Source: an uncultured Dorea sp. (GTDB lineage: Bacteria; Bacillota; Clostridia; Lachnospirales; Lachnospiraceae). Taken from it: 64,000 nucleotides of DNA. The position numbers and the translations under genes were made by a program. This document shows positions 63,916 through 64,000 of this stretch, one piece after another. The DNA is taken from NCBI GenBank assembly GCA_910578495.1, contig CAJTRE010000003.1:76927-140926 (forward strand), given 5' to 3'. The stretch's first letter is position 1; each line of letters starts with the position of its first letter. The notes beneath the pieces were generated by a model that did not search any database, was not told the DNA's origin, and saw only the letters and a list, made by a program, of their open reading frames with translations.

Positions 63916-64000
63916 CTGTTTTTCTATCTCCGCACATCATCTGCTTGTAAGGTTACAATTGATGTGACACCTTACCTCTATACAAAAACGGTTGAGTCCT

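Overview
The window reads as chromosome of a spore-forming Firmicute of the Clostridia, most likely Lachnospiraceae. The inference rests on overall protein character (ScpA/ScpB beside a D-Ala-D-Ala carboxypeptidase, a GerA/SpoVAF-type germination protein, a DUF1540 protein, T-box leaders, an AUU-started infC), GGAGG ribosome sites with frequent GTG/TTG starts, and moderate G+C. Most genes lie on the minus strand. No rRNA, CRISPR array, prophage or transposase was seen.

Layout. 1-5.1 kb: recA (partial, with a LexA box), then a minus-strand run of HAD phosphatase, metallophosphoesterase, scpA, scpB and a sporulation-type carboxypeptidase. 5.2-13.1 kb: aminopeptidase P, a secreted polysaccharide deacetylase and a secreted transglutaminase-like protein, a second carboxypeptidase, a coiled-coil protein and an aldo/keto reductase. 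13.1-16.1 kb: a copper module, csoR then copA, with a CsoR-like operator inside the promoter spacer and a CopZ-like domain fused to the CopA C terminus behind a strong internal ribosome site. 16.2-22 kb: HD phosphohydrolase, patatin, ABC-F ATPase, trpS, phosphoglycerate mutase-like protein, luxS. 22-26.8 kb: a type IIS restriction-modification block (AlwI/BspD6I-like endonuclease, fused double Dam-type methyltransferase, a previously unlisted broken HTH controller gene, and a third methyltransferase). 26.9-35.6 kb: acetyltransferase, isochorismatase-like hydrolase, a secreted Ig-like protein, a heterodimeric ABC exporter, infC-rpmI-rplT with an attenuator leader, an NSS-family transporter. 35.6-43.1 kb: DegV, GAPDH, germination protein, dUTPase, and a Trp T-box controlling a tryptophan-type ABC uptake system. 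43.2-48.5 kb: an AT-rich graveyard of a bacteriocin locus (truncated response regulator, truncated FtsX-type permease, a tiny peptide ORF, a frameshifted C39-peptidase exporter). 48.6-64 kb: metA, an AI-2E family transporter, a Thr T-box leading into a thioesterase and thrS, purA, cardiolipin synthase, glnS, rarD, a MATE exporter and tRNA-Thr(GGT).

A dispersed small repeat runs through the window. Its ends are GTAACTATTCAGC or GTAACAGTTCAGC and its copies are 31-163 bp, mostly palindromic. Six of seven copies lie at or across the stop codon of a minus-strand gene, and in three cases the repeat supplies the stop codon. This repeat family, the copA-copZ fusion with its internal ribosome site, the broken controller gene in the type IIS system and the T-box/thioesterase/thrS/tRNA-Thr set are the most rewarding things to examine.
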